Made by a program: the position numbers and the translations under genes
The notes under the pieces: generated by a model
The model's database searches: none
Told to the model about the DNA's origin: nothing
Seen by the model: only the letters and a program-made list of their open reading frames with translations
Assembly: GCF_004217185.1 (NCBI RefSeq)
Contig: NZ_SHKL01000001.1
Span: 1,177,001-1,241,000 of the forward strand
DNA length: 64,000 nucleotides
Direction of reading: 5' to 3'
Origin: Pseudonocardia sediminis
GTDB lineage: Bacteria; Actinomycetota; Actinomycetes; Mycobacteriales; Pseudonocardiaceae
In this document: piece after piece, positions 7,064 through 16,138 of the stretch
Position numbering within the stretch: the first letter of the stretch is position 1
Layout of the letters: every line of letters begins with the position of its first letter

Positions 7064-9046
7064 ATGACCACGACGACACCACCGCCGCGCAGCGGACCGG
7101 CGGGTATGCCGCCGCACCTCTGGGAGCTGGCGAAGTCCGATGTCCGCCTGTCCGTCCCCGAGCGCGTGCGGGGTGCCGTCGCGAACGGGGCGAACGCACC
7201 CGCCGGCGTCCGGCGGATCGCCGCCCGGATCGCCGCCACCGGCGCCGCCATGGGTGCCGCGGCCGCACTGGTCTCGGTGGGCGGTTTCGCCGACGCCGCC
7301 GAGGGCATCCCGGTCGACCTCGCCGGGAACTCCGCGCCGCTGGACGGCACCGGAGGGGAGGACAACGGGCTCGACCCGGCCCCGCCCATGCCCGGCTCCG
7401 CCGACCACGGCCCGTCCTACCACTCGGCCGGCCACGGCGGCGGCTCCGCGGGCTCGGGCGGTGACCCCGACGGCGGGACGTACGGCGGGTCCGACGGGCA
7501 CGGCGGCGGGTACGCCACGTCGGAGACCACCGGCACCGGTGACGTCGCGTCCGGCCTCGGCAGCACCTGGCACGTGCAGAGCGACGGCGGCCCGGAGGCC
7601 GGCGGCGAGTGGCTCACCGTCCAGATGTTCCAGAGCGTCACCGTCACCGAGACCGCCGACGGCATGTTCGTCGTCGACGCCTACCAGTACATCGTGATCC
7701 GCGACGACGACGGCCAGGAGTACGTGTTCAAGGAGCACTACCAGGTGGTCGTCCCGGACCCGCCGGGCGAGGAGACCGACCTGGTGATCCACGAGCGCGG
7801 GCACGTGCACGTGATCGAGAACCCGGACGGCAGCTTCTCCGTGGCCACCGCCGACTACGGCATCGACGTCCTGGTCGGCAACGACGGCGACGGCAAGGAC
7901 GAGGTCGCGATCACCCAGTCCGAGCGCGTGCAGGTGACCGACAAGGACGGTCACGACGGCTCCGACGTGACGGTCGACCTGTCCGAGAAGGCCACCTCCA
8001 CCAGCGACGACCTCGGCGACGAGGCCACCACGACGATCAAGCAGGGCCAGGTCCTCACCGACCGCGACGACCTGCCGGAGACACCGTGGAAGGAGGGGAC
8101 CGACGGGGTTCCCTCGAGCGAGAGCGGCCCGTTCGCACCGGTCGGGACGACCCCGACGACGGTCCCCACCGGCACCGGCACCGGCACCGGCACCGGCACC
8201 GGTACGGGCACCGGCACCGGCTCGGACGGGGTCGTCGTCGATCCGGACGCGCCGGCCCCCGAGGACCCCGGCACCGGGCCGGACCCGTCGTCGCCGTTCG
8301 GGGAGGAGCCCGCGGACCGCGGGACGGGCCCGCAGACGACGATCACCCCGTCGTCCCCGTCGTCGCCGGCCGGGACCTCCGGCGGGTCGGGCGCGGGGGC
8401 AGGGACGGCGGCACGACCGGTCGAGCCGGCGCCGCTCACGAGCACGCTCGGCGCCCCGGCGGCCGCCGCGGCCGTCCAGGTCGAGACGTCACAGGCCGAC
8501 ATCCGGATCGTCGAGCCCGCCCCGGTGGAGGCCGCGGGCTCCGGTCCGGGGAACGAGCAGGCGTCCCCGCTGCAGGCACCGGAGCCCTCACCGCCGCCGG
8601 GGGAGACGCCCCGGACCGAGCCCGGCGATCCGGGCGCGGGGCACTTTTCCGGTGCACCGGCGGCCCCCACCGGGCCGGGGCCGTTCGAGCCGGCGCCCGA
8701 GGCCGGCACGACCCAGCCCGGCACAACCCAGCCCGGCACGCCGGGCTCGCCGACGACGTCGGGCACGGACCCGCGGCCGGGGACCGAGACGTTCCCGACC
8801 ACCCCGGGCACGGACGAGCACCCGGTGCCCGATCCCGCGTCCGGGCCGGACCCGTCCACCGGGACCCACCCGGACCCGGCCACCGACCCGTCGGACCCGA
8901 CCGGCACCGCGACCGGCGGGACCACCACCGGGACCGACGCCGGGCACGAGCACCCGACCGGGCCGCTCGGCACCCCGGACCACGACGTCACCGACCACGG
9001 CAGCAGCACCGACGACGCGGGCGCACACGACGCGCTCGTGTCCTGA
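7064..9046 (+). CDS. Membrane-anchored surface-type protein with Pro/Thr/Gly-rich tail
   Basis: I do not recognise a named family in these 660 residues. A short basic N-terminus (about 1-55) precedes a single hydrophobic segment at about 56-74 that could act as a signal anchor. A Gly/Ser/His-rich linker follows. A beta-rich region at about 168-330 comes next, rich in Val, Thr, Asp and Gly (MFQSVTVTETADG, DLVIHERGHVHVIENPDG). The rest is a long Pro/Thr/Gly/Ser tail with a (GT)n run and TQPGT repeats, as in wall-spanning proteins. ATG 7064 has GGGAG nine bases upstream. It lies 31 bases after the IniC-like gene and 59 before the Hsp70-like gene, so all are probably one functional unit. Confidence 0.7.
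   Translation: MTTTTPPPRSGPAGMPPHLWELAKSDVRLSVPERVRGAVANGANAPAGVRRIAARIAATGAAMGAAAALVSVGGFADAAEGIPVDLAGNSAPLDGTGGEDNGLDPAPPMPGSADHGPSYHSAGHGGGSAGSGGDPDGGTYGGSDGHGGGYATSETTGTGDVASGLGSTWHVQSDGGPEAGGEWLTVQMFQSVTVTETADGMFVVDAYQYIVIRDDDGQEYVFKEHYQVVVPDPPGEETDLVIHERGHVHVIENPDGSFSVATADYGIDVLVGNDGDGKDEVAITQSERVQVTDKDGHDGSDVTVDLSEKATSTSDDLGDEATTTIKQGQVLTDRDDLPETPWKEGTDGVPSSESGPFAPVGTTPTTVPTGTGTGTGTGTGTGTGTGSDGVVVDPDAPAPEDPGTGPDPSSPFGEEPADRGTGPQTTITPSSPSSPAGTSGGSGAGAGTAARPVEPAPLTSTLGAPAAAAAVQVETSQADIRIVEPAPVEAAGSGPGNEQASPLQAPEPSPPPGETPRTEPGDPGAGHFSGAPAAPTGPGPFEPAPEAGTTQPGTTQPGTPGSPTTSGTDPRPGTETFPTTPGTDEHPVPDPASGPDPSTGTHPDPATDPSDPTGTATGGTTTGTDAGHEHPTGPLGTPDHDVTDHGSSTDDAGAHDALVS
8168..8221 (+). repeat. 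Hexanucleotide ACCGGC tandem repeat, nine units
   Basis: Nine in-frame six-base units (two with single changes) encode the Gly-Thr run in the surface-protein tail. Such tracts can change length by slippage in multiples of two residues without a frameshift. Confidence 0.9.
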
Positions 9047-9062
9047 GCACGGCAGCACACCG

Positions 9063-9083
9063 GACCGGCGCACCGCGCCGGTC
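9063..9083. terminator. Short GC hairpin between surface-protein and Hsp70-like genes
   Basis: GACCGGCGC and GCGCCGGTC pair around ACC, 17 bases after the stop codon and just before the ribosome site of the next gene. It may weaken read-through or shape translation. There is no T-run. Confidence 0.35.
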
Positions 9084-9105
9084 GGACTCGAAGGGGGAGA
9101 CGGCG

Positions 9106-10992
9106 ATGGGATACGGGCTGGGTGTCGACCTCGGCACCACGTTCACGGCGGCGGCGGTCGAGCGCGACGGTCGTGTCGAGATGGCCACGCTCGGGGACCG
9201 GACGGCCGCCGTCCCGTCGGTGGTGCTGCTGCGGGCCGACGGCACCGTGCTCACCGGAGACGCCGCCGACCGGCGTGCGTCCACCGAGCCGGACCGGGTC
9301 GCCCGCGAGGTCAAACGCCGCCTCGGCGACCCGATGCCGGTGATCCTGGGCGGGACGCCGCAGCCGGTCCAGGAGCTGATGGCGATGCAGCTGCGCGACG
9401 TCGTCCGTGCCGTCGCCGAGCGGGAGGGCGGCCCGGCGGACACGGTGACGCTCACCCACCCGGCCAACTGGGGCCCCTACAAGCGCGAGCTGTTCGGGCA
9501 GATCCCGGTGCGTGCCGGCCTGGCCGACGTCCGAATGCTGACCGAGCCCGAGGCGGCGGCCGCGCACTACGCCTCCACCGAGCGGGTGCCCGACGGCGCG
9601 GTCGTCGCCGTCTACGACCTGGGCGGCGGCACGTTCGACGCGACCGTGCTGCGCGTCGACCCCGCCGGGCGCCGGGCCGGGGGCTTCGAGATCCTCGGCA
9701 CGCCGGAGGGCATCGAGGGCCTCGGCGGCATCGACTTCGACGAGGCCGTGTTCGCCCACGTCGACCGCGTCCTCGACGGCGCGGTGTCCGCGCTCGACCC
9801 CGCCGACGTGCGCGCCACCGGTGCGGCGATCCGGCTGCGGCAGGAGTGCGTGCTGGCCAAGGAGGCGCTCTCGGCGGACACCGAGACGACGATCCCGGTG
9901 CTGCTCCCGGCGATCCAGACCGAGGTACGGCTGACCCGCGGCGAGCTGGAGGACATGATCCGGCCCTCGGTCGCGGCGACCGTCGAGTCGATGCGCCGCG
10001 CCCTGGCCTCGGCCGGGGTGACGGCCGACGAGCTCCATACCGTTCTGCTGGTCGGCGGGTCGTCGCGGATCCCGGCCGTGGCGCGGACGGTGTCGTCCGA
10101 GCTGGGCCGCCCGACGTCGGTGGACGCCCACCCCAAGCACGCGATCGCCCTCGGTGCGGCCGCCGTCTCCGGCCGGACCGCCACGCCCACCGAGGCCGCC
10201 GCGGTGGGTGTGGCCGGTGCCTGGGACGACGTCCCGGGCGACGACACCCCGACCCCGCCCGGCGGGATCCCGGTCGTCGGCCCCGGGCCGGGCGCCGGGG
10301 TGCCGATCGGCCCCGGTGCGCCCGTCAACCCCGGGGCGCCGGTCGGGACCGGCGCCTACGCCGTCCCGGCCGCGTTCGCGAGCGCCGGACTCGCGGGAGC
10401 CGCGGCCGGTCCCGACACCGCGACCGCCGCCATGGCGGGGTACGCCGCGGACGAGCCGGAGCAGACGATGCCGGCGTCCGCGGTGTCCGGACCGGGCGCG
10501 CTCGCGGCCGGGGCGCCGCCGCCGTCACTGGCGGCACCGGCCGGGCCGAAGCGCCGCCGCCGGATCGGGATCGCCGTGGGTGGGGGCGTCCTCGTCGCCG
10601 CGGCCGCGGTGGCCGCCGCGCTGTTCTACGGCGCCGCGTCCGGGTCCGCCCCGGAGGGGCCGGTGGTCGTGACCCCGTCCGCGACGCCGGTCGTCGCCAC
10701 CACCGCCCCGCCGGAGCCGGTCGAGCCGGAGTCACCGGTGCAGGTCACCGACGAGCCGACGGCCGAGGAGCCCGCCCCCGACGACGGCGCGGGCGCCGCG
10801 GCGGTGGCGCCGGACCCGGCCCCGGCGGTGGCTCCCGCCCCGGACCCGGTGGTGAGGAAGCCGACGACGAGGCCGAAGACCGACACGCACCCGTCGAAGA
10901 CCCACACGGCGACGTCGACCCCGAAGTCCACCGAGACGTCCACCGCGACCACGGAGCCGGACTGCTGCTCCACGTCCGGGCACTCGGGGTAG
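9106..10992 (+). CDS. Hsp70/DnaK-like ATPase domain with transmembrane segment and extracytoplasmic tail
   Basis: The protein has 628 residues. Residues 1 to about 370 form an actin/Hsp70-type nucleotide-binding domain: phosphate-1 motif DLGTT near 8-12, phosphate-2 YDLGGGTFD near 170, adenosine motif VGGSSRIP near 316. No canonical substrate-binding domain follows. Instead there is a Pro/Gly/Ala linker, a KRRRR stop-transfer cluster, one membrane span at about 485-507 and a Pro/Thr/Ala/Lys-rich tail ending in a CC pair. The ATPase would face the cytoplasm and the tail the wall. AAGGGGGAGA precedes ATG 9106. Hsp70-like genes beside dynamin-like genes suggest an assembly or disassembly partner for the GTPases or the Q/N-repeat protein; this is inference. 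Confidence 0.85.
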   Translation: MGYGLGVDLGTTFTAAAVERDGRVEMATLGDRTAAVPSVVLLRADGTVLTGDAADRRASTEPDRVAREVKRRLGDPMPVILGGTPQPVQELMAMQLRDVVRAVAEREGGPADTVTLTHPANWGPYKRELFGQIPVRAGLADVRMLTEPEAAAAHYASTERVPDGAVVAVYDLGGGTFDATVLRVDPAGRRAGGFEILGTPEGIEGLGGIDFDEAVFAHVDRVLDGAVSALDPADVRATGAAIRLRQECVLAKEALSADTETTIPVLLPAIQTEVRLTRGELEDMIRPSVAATVESMRRALASAGVTADELHTVLLVGGSSRIPAVARTVSSELGRPTSVDAHPKHAIALGAAAVSGRTATPTEAAAVGVAGAWDDVPGDDTPTPPGGIPVVGPGPGAGVPIGPGAPVNPGAPVGTGAYAVPAAFASAGLAGAAAGPDTATAAMAGYAADEPEQTMPASAVSGPGALAAGAPPPSLAAPAGPKRRRRIGIAVGGGVLVAAAAVAAALFYGAASGSAPEGPVVVTPSATPVVATTAPPEPVEPESPVQVTDEPTAEEPAPDDGAGAAAVAPDPAPAVAPAPDPVVRKPTTRPKTDTHPSKTHTATSTPKSTETSTATTEPDCCSTSGHSG

Positions 10993-11002
10993 GCGGACGG
11001 GC

Positions 11003-13699
11003 TCAGGCGCCGGGACGGATCCCGGCGACCTGGGTCAGGTCGCCCCGACCGGACACCCCGAGCTTGGCGTAGACCGAGCGCAGCACGTTGTCCACGGTGC
11101 GTACCGACACGACCAGCTCACCGGCGATGGCCTTGCTGGTCATCCCGGTGGCGGCCAGGGCGGCGATCTCGTGCTCGCGCGGGGTGAGGTCGCTGGACCC
11201 CTCCAGCAGCCCCAGCGCCGGGGTGTGCGCGCCCTCGCAGTCCTGGGCCCACGCCCGGGCGCGTGACGCCGAGGCCGCCGACGACCCGGTCCGGCCGGCC
11301 GCGCGGTGGGCGTGCGCGGCCTGCGCCGCCGCCTCCGCGGCCAGCAGCACGAACCCCAGGTCGGCGAAGCGCACCGCCACCCGGTCCAGACCGTCCGCGT
11401 CGGTCCCGGCGAGCGCGGCCGCGTGCGCGCCGTAGGCCCGTTCCAGCGGGCCCTCGGCATCGGCGGCCAGCACGGTCAGGCGGTCGGTCACCTCGCCGGT
11501 CAGTCCGGCCCGGACGGCGGTGTGCAGCGCCTGCAGCCGGTGCCCGTGGGTCTCGGCGCCGTCGGCGGCGGCGAGCGCGATCGTCGCCGCGTGCGAGGTC
11601 CGCCCCTCGATCCCGGCGACGAACACCCGCGCCGGGTGCGCCCATCCGGTGAGCAGCATGTCCCCGGGGACGCGCTCGCCCTCGGCCAGCACCGCCTTCG
11701 CCCGGGCGACCCGGCCGGAGCTCGCCATCGCGACCGCCAGCTCGCCGACCAGCGGCATCGTGAACGAGAAACCGTCGGCCGGCACCGCCGCGGCGGCCTC
11801 CAGCAGCCAGTGCGACGCCGTCGCCACGCGCCCGCGGCGACCGGCCACGATCCCCAGCCAGGTCGCGAACAGCGCGGAGTAGCGGTCCAGCTCCCGGTCC
11901 ACGGCGGCGCGGTGACAGGGCAGGGCGAGCGCGTCCGCGGCGTCGAGGTCCCCGGACTGCACGAGCGCATACCACCACGCCGCGAGCACCTGGAACCGCA
12001 GCCAGCCGCCGTCCTCGAGACCCGGTGCCATCGGGTCGGCCCGCTTGGCGTAGCCGACGGTCGCGCCGTAGCGCCCGGACTTCGCCGAGGCCATCGCGGC
12101 CACCGCGAGCGCGGGCAGCCCGGCCGTGTCGTCGTCGGCGACGGGGGCGACGATCCGTGCGGCCTCGACCGGCTGCCCGCCGAGCAACGCCCGGAACGCC
12201 CGCAGCACCGTCAGCGCGGCCGGTTCGTCGCCGTCCCCCTCGTCCGGCCCGGTCCCCGGGATCGCCCGCAGGACCTCGTCGACGCGGCCGAACGCGCGCA
12301 GGCCCCAGTAGAGGTTGTGCACCCGGACGACGGCGGCGTCGAGCCGCACCCCGGCCGCGCCCGGCTCCCCGGCACCGGCCCGGGCGTCGAGCTCGGCGAG
12401 CACCGACTCGGCCTGCTCGACGTGCCCGAGCCGGATCAGCCCACCGGCCAGCGCCAGCCGTCCCGGCGCGTCACCGTTCTGCTCGACGGCCGCGGCGAGC
12501 AGCCGCCCGGCCAGCTCGGGGTGGCGGGCACGCAGCTCGGTCGCGGCCCGGAGGAGCTCCCGCGGGTCGGTCGGCAGACCCTGCGCGACCTGCCAGGACA
12601 CCGTGCGCCAGCGGTCCTCGTCGCGGAGCCCGCCGCCGGAGACGACGGCCTCGGAGAGCCGCCGGTAGATCTCGCGCTCCTGCAGCGGGGTGACCCGCCC
12701 GCGCAGGATCTCGGTGTGCAGCGGGTGCGCCAGGTGCAGGTCCACCCGGTTCCCGACGCGGGACGACGCGAGCAGGCCGCGGCTCTCGGCGGAGGCGAGC
12801 GCGTCGGGGTCGAACAGGTCGGCCGCGACCTCGCTGTCGAGCGGCTGCCCGAACGCGAGCACCCGCATCAGGTCCTGCTCGGCGTCGTCGAGCACGCCGG
12901 TCTGCGCGGCCACCATCTCGACCAGGCGCGGGGTGCCGGGGAACGGGCCCTCCCACCGCCACACCGCGCCGACCCGGCGCAGCGCTCCACCGGCCCGCCC
13001 GCCGTCGACGAGCTCGCGCAGGAACAGCGGGTTGCCCCGGGCCAGGCGCCACAGGTGCGCCAGCGCGCCGCCGTCGACGATCGTGCCCGGCTCGTCGTCG
13101 CAGAGCGCGTGCACCACCAGCCGGTCACTCTGCCCGCGGTCGAGCTCGGCGATGTCGATCCGCTCGGTGAGGCCCTCCTTCCACAGCGCGAACACCGGCG
13201 AGGGGACCACCACCCCGGACGGCACGGTGACGATCACGAACGCGTCGCCGGAGACGGCCAGCTGCTGCAGCAGGATCGCCGACGTCTCGTCCAGCACGTG
13301 CGCGTCGTCGACGGCCAGCACCAGCCGTGCGTCGCCGGCGTGGGCGAGCAGGCGGTGCCGGGCCTCGCGCAGCAGGCGGGCGGTCGGGGAGCCGACCGGG
13401 TCCAGGTCCGGGAACAGGTGCGCCATCGCGCCGAGCGGGATCGACGCCGTCGAGCTGCCGGCCATCACCCAGCACGGCGCCCACCGGGCGGGCGCACCAC
13501 CGCCGGAACCGCGGGCCCCGGCACCGGTGCGGGGGGCCTCGGCGCCGCAGACGGCCGCCAGCGCGGCGCGGGCGAGCCGGGTGCGGCCCACCCCGGGCGG
13601 GCCGACCAGCACCGCCCCGGTCCGGCGTCCGGAGCGCGCGGTCGCGACGATCGCGCGCAGCGTGGCGGACCGCCCGACCAGCGGCCATCCCCCGGTCAC
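11003..13699 (-). CDS. Large ATP-binding LuxR-family (LAL/MalT-type) transcriptional regulator
   Basis: This regulator of about 898 residues has a STAND-type AAA domain with Walker A VGPPGVGRT near 32-40 and Walker B LVLAVDDAH near 125-133. A long TPR-like helical region follows, then a C-terminal LuxR helix-turn-helix (LTPREHEIAALAATGMTSKA to VRTVDNVLRSVYAKLG). Such LAL regulators respond to a small ligand or partner through the helical region. GTG 13699 is the only usable start that does not run into the divergent rhomboid gene; a longer frame reaches 13936 but would overlap it. The gene converges on the Hsp70-like gene with a ten-base gap and is the likely regulator of the GTPase cluster. 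Target genes are inferred from position only. Confidence 0.85.
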   Translation of the reverse strand: MTGGWPLVGRSATLRAIVATARSGRRTGAVLVGPPGVGRTRLARAALAAVCGAEAPRTGAGARGSGGGAPARWAPCWVMAGSSTASIPLGAMAHLFPDLDPVGSPTARLLREARHRLLAHAGDARLVLAVDDAHVLDETSAILLQQLAVSGDAFVIVTVPSGVVVPSPVFALWKEGLTERIDIAELDRGQSDRLVVHALCDDEPGTIVDGGALAHLWRLARGNPLFLRELVDGGRAGGALRRVGAVWRWEGPFPGTPRLVEMVAAQTGVLDDAEQDLMRVLAFGQPLDSEVAADLFDPDALASAESRGLLASSRVGNRVDLHLAHPLHTEILRGRVTPLQEREIYRRLSEAVVSGGGLRDEDRWRTVSWQVAQGLPTDPRELLRAATELRARHPELAGRLLAAAVEQNGDAPGRLALAGGLIRLGHVEQAESVLAELDARAGAGEPGAAGVRLDAAVVRVHNLYWGLRAFGRVDEVLRAIPGTGPDEGDGDEPAALTVLRAFRALLGGQPVEAARIVAPVADDDTAGLPALAVAAMASAKSGRYGATVGYAKRADPMAPGLEDGGWLRFQVLAAWWYALVQSGDLDAADALALPCHRAAVDRELDRYSALFATWLGIVAGRRGRVATASHWLLEAAAAVPADGFSFTMPLVGELAVAMASSGRVARAKAVLAEGERVPGDMLLTGWAHPARVFVAGIEGRTSHAATIALAAADGAETHGHRLQALHTAVRAGLTGEVTDRLTVLAADAEGPLERAYGAHAAALAGTDADGLDRVAVRFADLGFVLLAAEAAAQAAHAHRAAGRTGSSAASASRARAWAQDCEGAHTPALGLLEGSSDLTPREHEIAALAATGMTSKAIAGELVVSVRTVDNVLRSVYAKLGVSGRGDLTQVAGIRPGA

Positions 13700-13844
13700 C
13701 GCGATCGGGCGGAGGAACGGTGCTCCGCCATGTCGGATCCTCCCCGCCTGTCGGTGGGGACTCGTCCTCAGAGGATCGAACGTTTCGGCCCGACCAGGGG
13801 ATTTCCCCCGTTCGGCGGCACGCGCGGTCGGTACCGTCGACGGT

Positions 13845-14492
13845 ATGGCCGCACCCGCATCCACGCCCCGCCGACCGATCGCGCGCGTGCTGCCGCCGTC
13901 GCCGCGCACGGCCGCGGCGATCATGCTGCTGTTCACCGCGTTCCTCTACCTGGCCGAGGTCGTCGACCAGGCCTCGGGCAACGCGCTCGACTACGCCGGG
14001 GTGATCGTCCCGCGCTCGGTGGACGGGCTGACCGGCATCATCACCGCGCCGCTGCTGCACGGCAGCTGGGACCACCTGATCAGCAACACCCTGCCGTTCC
14101 TGGTCTTCGGCTTCCTGGCCATGGCCGGGGGCACCGCGCAGTGGTTCATGGTCACCGCGCTGATCTGGGTGACCAGCGGGATCGGCGTCTGGCTGATCTC
14201 GCCCGCGCCGGTGCTCGGCGTCTCCGGGGTGATCTTCGGATGGTTCCTGTTCCTGCTGGCCCGCGGGTTCTTCGCCCGCAGCCTCCGGCAGATCCTGGTG
14301 GCCGTGGTGCTGTTCGCGATCTACGGCGGGATCCTCTGGGGCGTGCTGCCCAGCAACCCGATGGTCTCGTGGCAGGCGCACCTGTTCGGCGCGCTCGGCG
14401 GGCTGCTCGCGGCGTCGATCGTCGCGAAGGCCGACCGGCGGGTCGCCGGGCCGCCCCCGCCCGTTCTCAACGGTGGTGGGCTCGGCGCCTAG
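13845..14492 (+). CDS. Rhomboid-family intramembrane serine protease
   Basis: The 215-residue membrane protein has about six hydrophobic segments. The catalytic serine is in GVSG ([11 protein letters not shown]), the histidine is in [12 protein letters not shown] and the [10 protein letters not shown] loop carries the conserved His/Asn pair, so the dyad is intact. It corresponds to M. tuberculosis Rv1337, which lies between cysM and murI. Here cysM is 12.9 kb away. It opens a run of seven same-strand genes through rdgB with short gaps. The ATG lies about 145 bases from the divergent LuxR-family start, which leaves room for two promoters. Substrates are unknown. Confidence 0.9.
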   Translation: MAAPASTPRRPIARVLPPSPRTAAAIMLLFTAFLYLAEVVDQASGNALDYAGVIVPRSVDGLTGIITAPLLHGSWDHLISNTLPFLVFGFLAMAGGTAQWFMVTALIWVTSGIGVWLISPAPVLGVSGVIFGWFLFLLARGFFARSLRQILVAVVLFAIYGGILWGVLPSNPMVSWQAHLFGALGGLLAASIVAKADRRVAGPPPPVLNGGGLGA

Positions 14493-14502
14493 CATCGGTC
14501 CC

Positions 14503-15324
14503 GTGAGTGACCCTCGCGACGCCCCGATCGGCATCTTCGACTCCGGCGTCGGTGGTCTCACCGTGGCCCGCGCGGTGATCGACCAGCTGCCCGCCGAGCA
14601 GATCGTCTACGTCGGCGACACCGCGAACGGCCCGTACGGCCCGCTGCGGATCGCCGACATCCGGCGGCACGCTCTCGCGATCGGCGACGACCTCGTCGAA
14701 CGCGGGGTGAAGGCCCTGGTCATCGCGTGCAACACGGCGTCCGCGGCCTGCCTGGCCGACGCCCGGGAGCGCTACCCGGTGCCGGTCGTGGAGGTGCTGC
14801 GCCCGGCCGTGCGACGGGCCGTCGCCGCCACCCGGACCGGCAAGATCGGCGTGATCGGGACGAAGGCCACGATCGCCTCCGGCGCCTACGCCGACGCGTT
14901 CGACGCCGCCCGCGACGTCGAGGTCACCTCGGTGGCCTGCCCGCGGTTCGTCGACTTCGTCGAGCGCGGCACCACCAGCGGGCGGCAGATCCTCGGTCTG
15001 GCCCAGAGCTACCTGGAGCCGCTGCAGCGGGCCCGCTGCGACACCGTCGTCCTCGGGTGCACGCACTACCCGCTGCTGGCCGGGGTGCTGCAGATCGTGC
15101 TCGGTCCCGACGTCACGCTCGTCTCCAGCGCCGACGAGACGGCCAAGGACGTCGTGCGCACGCTGCACTCCCGCGACCTGCTCCGCGACGCCACCGAGCC
15201 CGCCGAGCCGCACCGGTTCCTCGCCACCGGCGACCCGGAGCCCTTCCGGCGCCTGGGCCGACGCTTCCTCGGCCCGGAGATCGGGCCGGTCGTGGGGCGG
15301 GCCGGCGTCACACCGGTGCCGTGA
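14503..15324 (+). CDS. murI: Glutamate racemase MurI
   Basis: MurI converts L-glutamate to D-glutamate for peptidoglycan. The 273-residue protein begins at GTG, ten bases after the rhomboid stop, and opens with the typical [14 protein letters not shown]. The two catalytic cysteines lie in ACNTAS and GCTHYP, and the substrate loop [11 protein letters not shown] is present. Length and motifs are normal for the family. The same gene pair, rhomboid then murI, is found in mycobacteria, so both are probably on one transcript. Confidence 0.96.
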   Translation: MSDPRDAPIGIFDSGVGGLTVARAVIDQLPAEQIVYVGDTANGPYGPLRIADIRRHALAIGDDLVERGVKALVIACNTASAACLADARERYPVPVVEVLRPAVRRAVAATRTGKIGVIGTKATIASGAYADAFDAARDVEVTSVACPRFVDFVERGTTSGRQILGLAQSYLEPLQRARCDTVVLGCTHYPLLAGVLQIVLGPDVTLVSSADETAKDVVRTLHSRDLLRDATEPAEPHRFLATGDPEPFRRLGRRFLGPEIGPVVGRAGVTPVP

Positions 15325-15358
15325 CGGCCGATGCCCCGGCTGGAGTAGCGTCGCGGAC

Positions 15359-15724
15359 GTGATCGGCCTGCTGGTGCTCGTGATTCTCGTGGCCACGGTC
15401 GCGACGGCCCTGTTCGGCCTGGTCACGACCGCGTTCAACCGCCCGCCCGACCAGGTCCACCGGATCGCGGTCGGGATCTGCGAGGTGCTGCTCGTCGGGC
15501 AGGCCGCCATCGCGGCGTTCCGGGTGTTCGGCGGCGTGACGCTGCCCGAACAGAGCACGTTCCTCATCTACCTCGTGGTGAGCATCTGCGTGATGCCGAT
15601 CGCGCTGCAGTTCGCCACCGCCGAGCCGACCCGCTGGGGCGGCGCGGTGATCGCGATCGGCGCCGTCGGCACGGCCGTGGCGGTGCTGCGCCTGCAGGGA
15701 CTCTGGGCGGCCGGCGGTGTCTGA
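15359..15724 (+). CDS. Small integral membrane protein (four predicted spans)
   Basis: This 121-residue protein is almost entirely hydrophobic, with four likely membrane spans separated by short loops. The first loop contains TTAFNRPPDQVHR. I recognise no catalytic motif and give no function. The GTG start lies 34 bases after murI. Its last bases overlap the start of the next membrane gene, so the two are probably co-translated and may form a complex. Confidence 0.75.
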   Translation: MIGLLVLVILVATVATALFGLVTTAFNRPPDQVHRIAVGICEVLLVGQAAIAAFRVFGGVTLPEQSTFLIYLVVSICVMPIALQFATAEPTRWGGAVIAIGAVGTAVAVLRLQGLWAAGGV

Positions 15725-16130
15725 GCCGGCGCGTCACCCCCGCGCCACCGCGACCGGTCCGGGACGGGTGCTGATCGCCGTCTACGGGATCTTCGCGCTG
15801 TCCGCGACGGCGCGGGCGGGCGTCCAGATCGCCGGCCAGTTCGGCGAGGCGCCGATCGCCTACACGCTGTCCGGGCTGGCCGGGGTCGTCTACATCCTGG
15901 CCACGATCGGCCTGGCCGGGAACGGGCCGGGCTTCCGCCGCCTGGCCTGGGCCTCGGTGACGTTCGAGCTGGTCGGGGTGCTGTCGGTCGGACTGTTCAC
16001 CCTCCTGGATCCCGGCGACTTCCCGGACCAGACGGTCTGGTCGGACTTCGGGATCGGGTACGGGTTCATCCCGCTCGTGCTGCCGTTCGTCGGGCTCTGG
16101 TGGCTGCGCCGGACGGGGCGCGCGGGTTAG
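15717..16130 (+). CDS. Small integral membrane protein (three to four spans)
   Basis: The 137-residue hydrophobic protein has a short basic cytoplasmic N-terminus and likely spans near 20-37, 48-68, 80-100 and 113-130. No known motif is apparent. It starts at GTG inside the last codons of the preceding membrane gene (eight-base overlap), which implies coupled translation. It is followed eight bases later by the phosphodiesterase gene. I infer a housekeeping envelope role only from its place in the murI-rdgB run. Confidence 0.75.
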   Translation: MSEPARHPRATATGPGRVLIAVYGIFALSATARAGVQIAGQFGEAPIAYTLSGLAGVVYILATIGLAGNGPGFRRLAWASVTFELVGVLSVGLFTLLDPGDFPDQTVWSDFGIGYGFIPLVLPFVGLWWLRRTGRAG

Positions 16131-16138
16131 CGTGTGAC

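Noticed and set aside
8652..11072. 806-codon open frame on the plus strand over the Hsp70-like gene
   Set aside because: Arg/Pro-rich translation in the wrong frame; the Hsp70 motifs lie in the other frame.
11003..13936. LuxR-family gene starting at 13936
   Set aside because: It would overlap the divergent rhomboid gene and add about 79 residues with no domain; GTG 13699 fits better.
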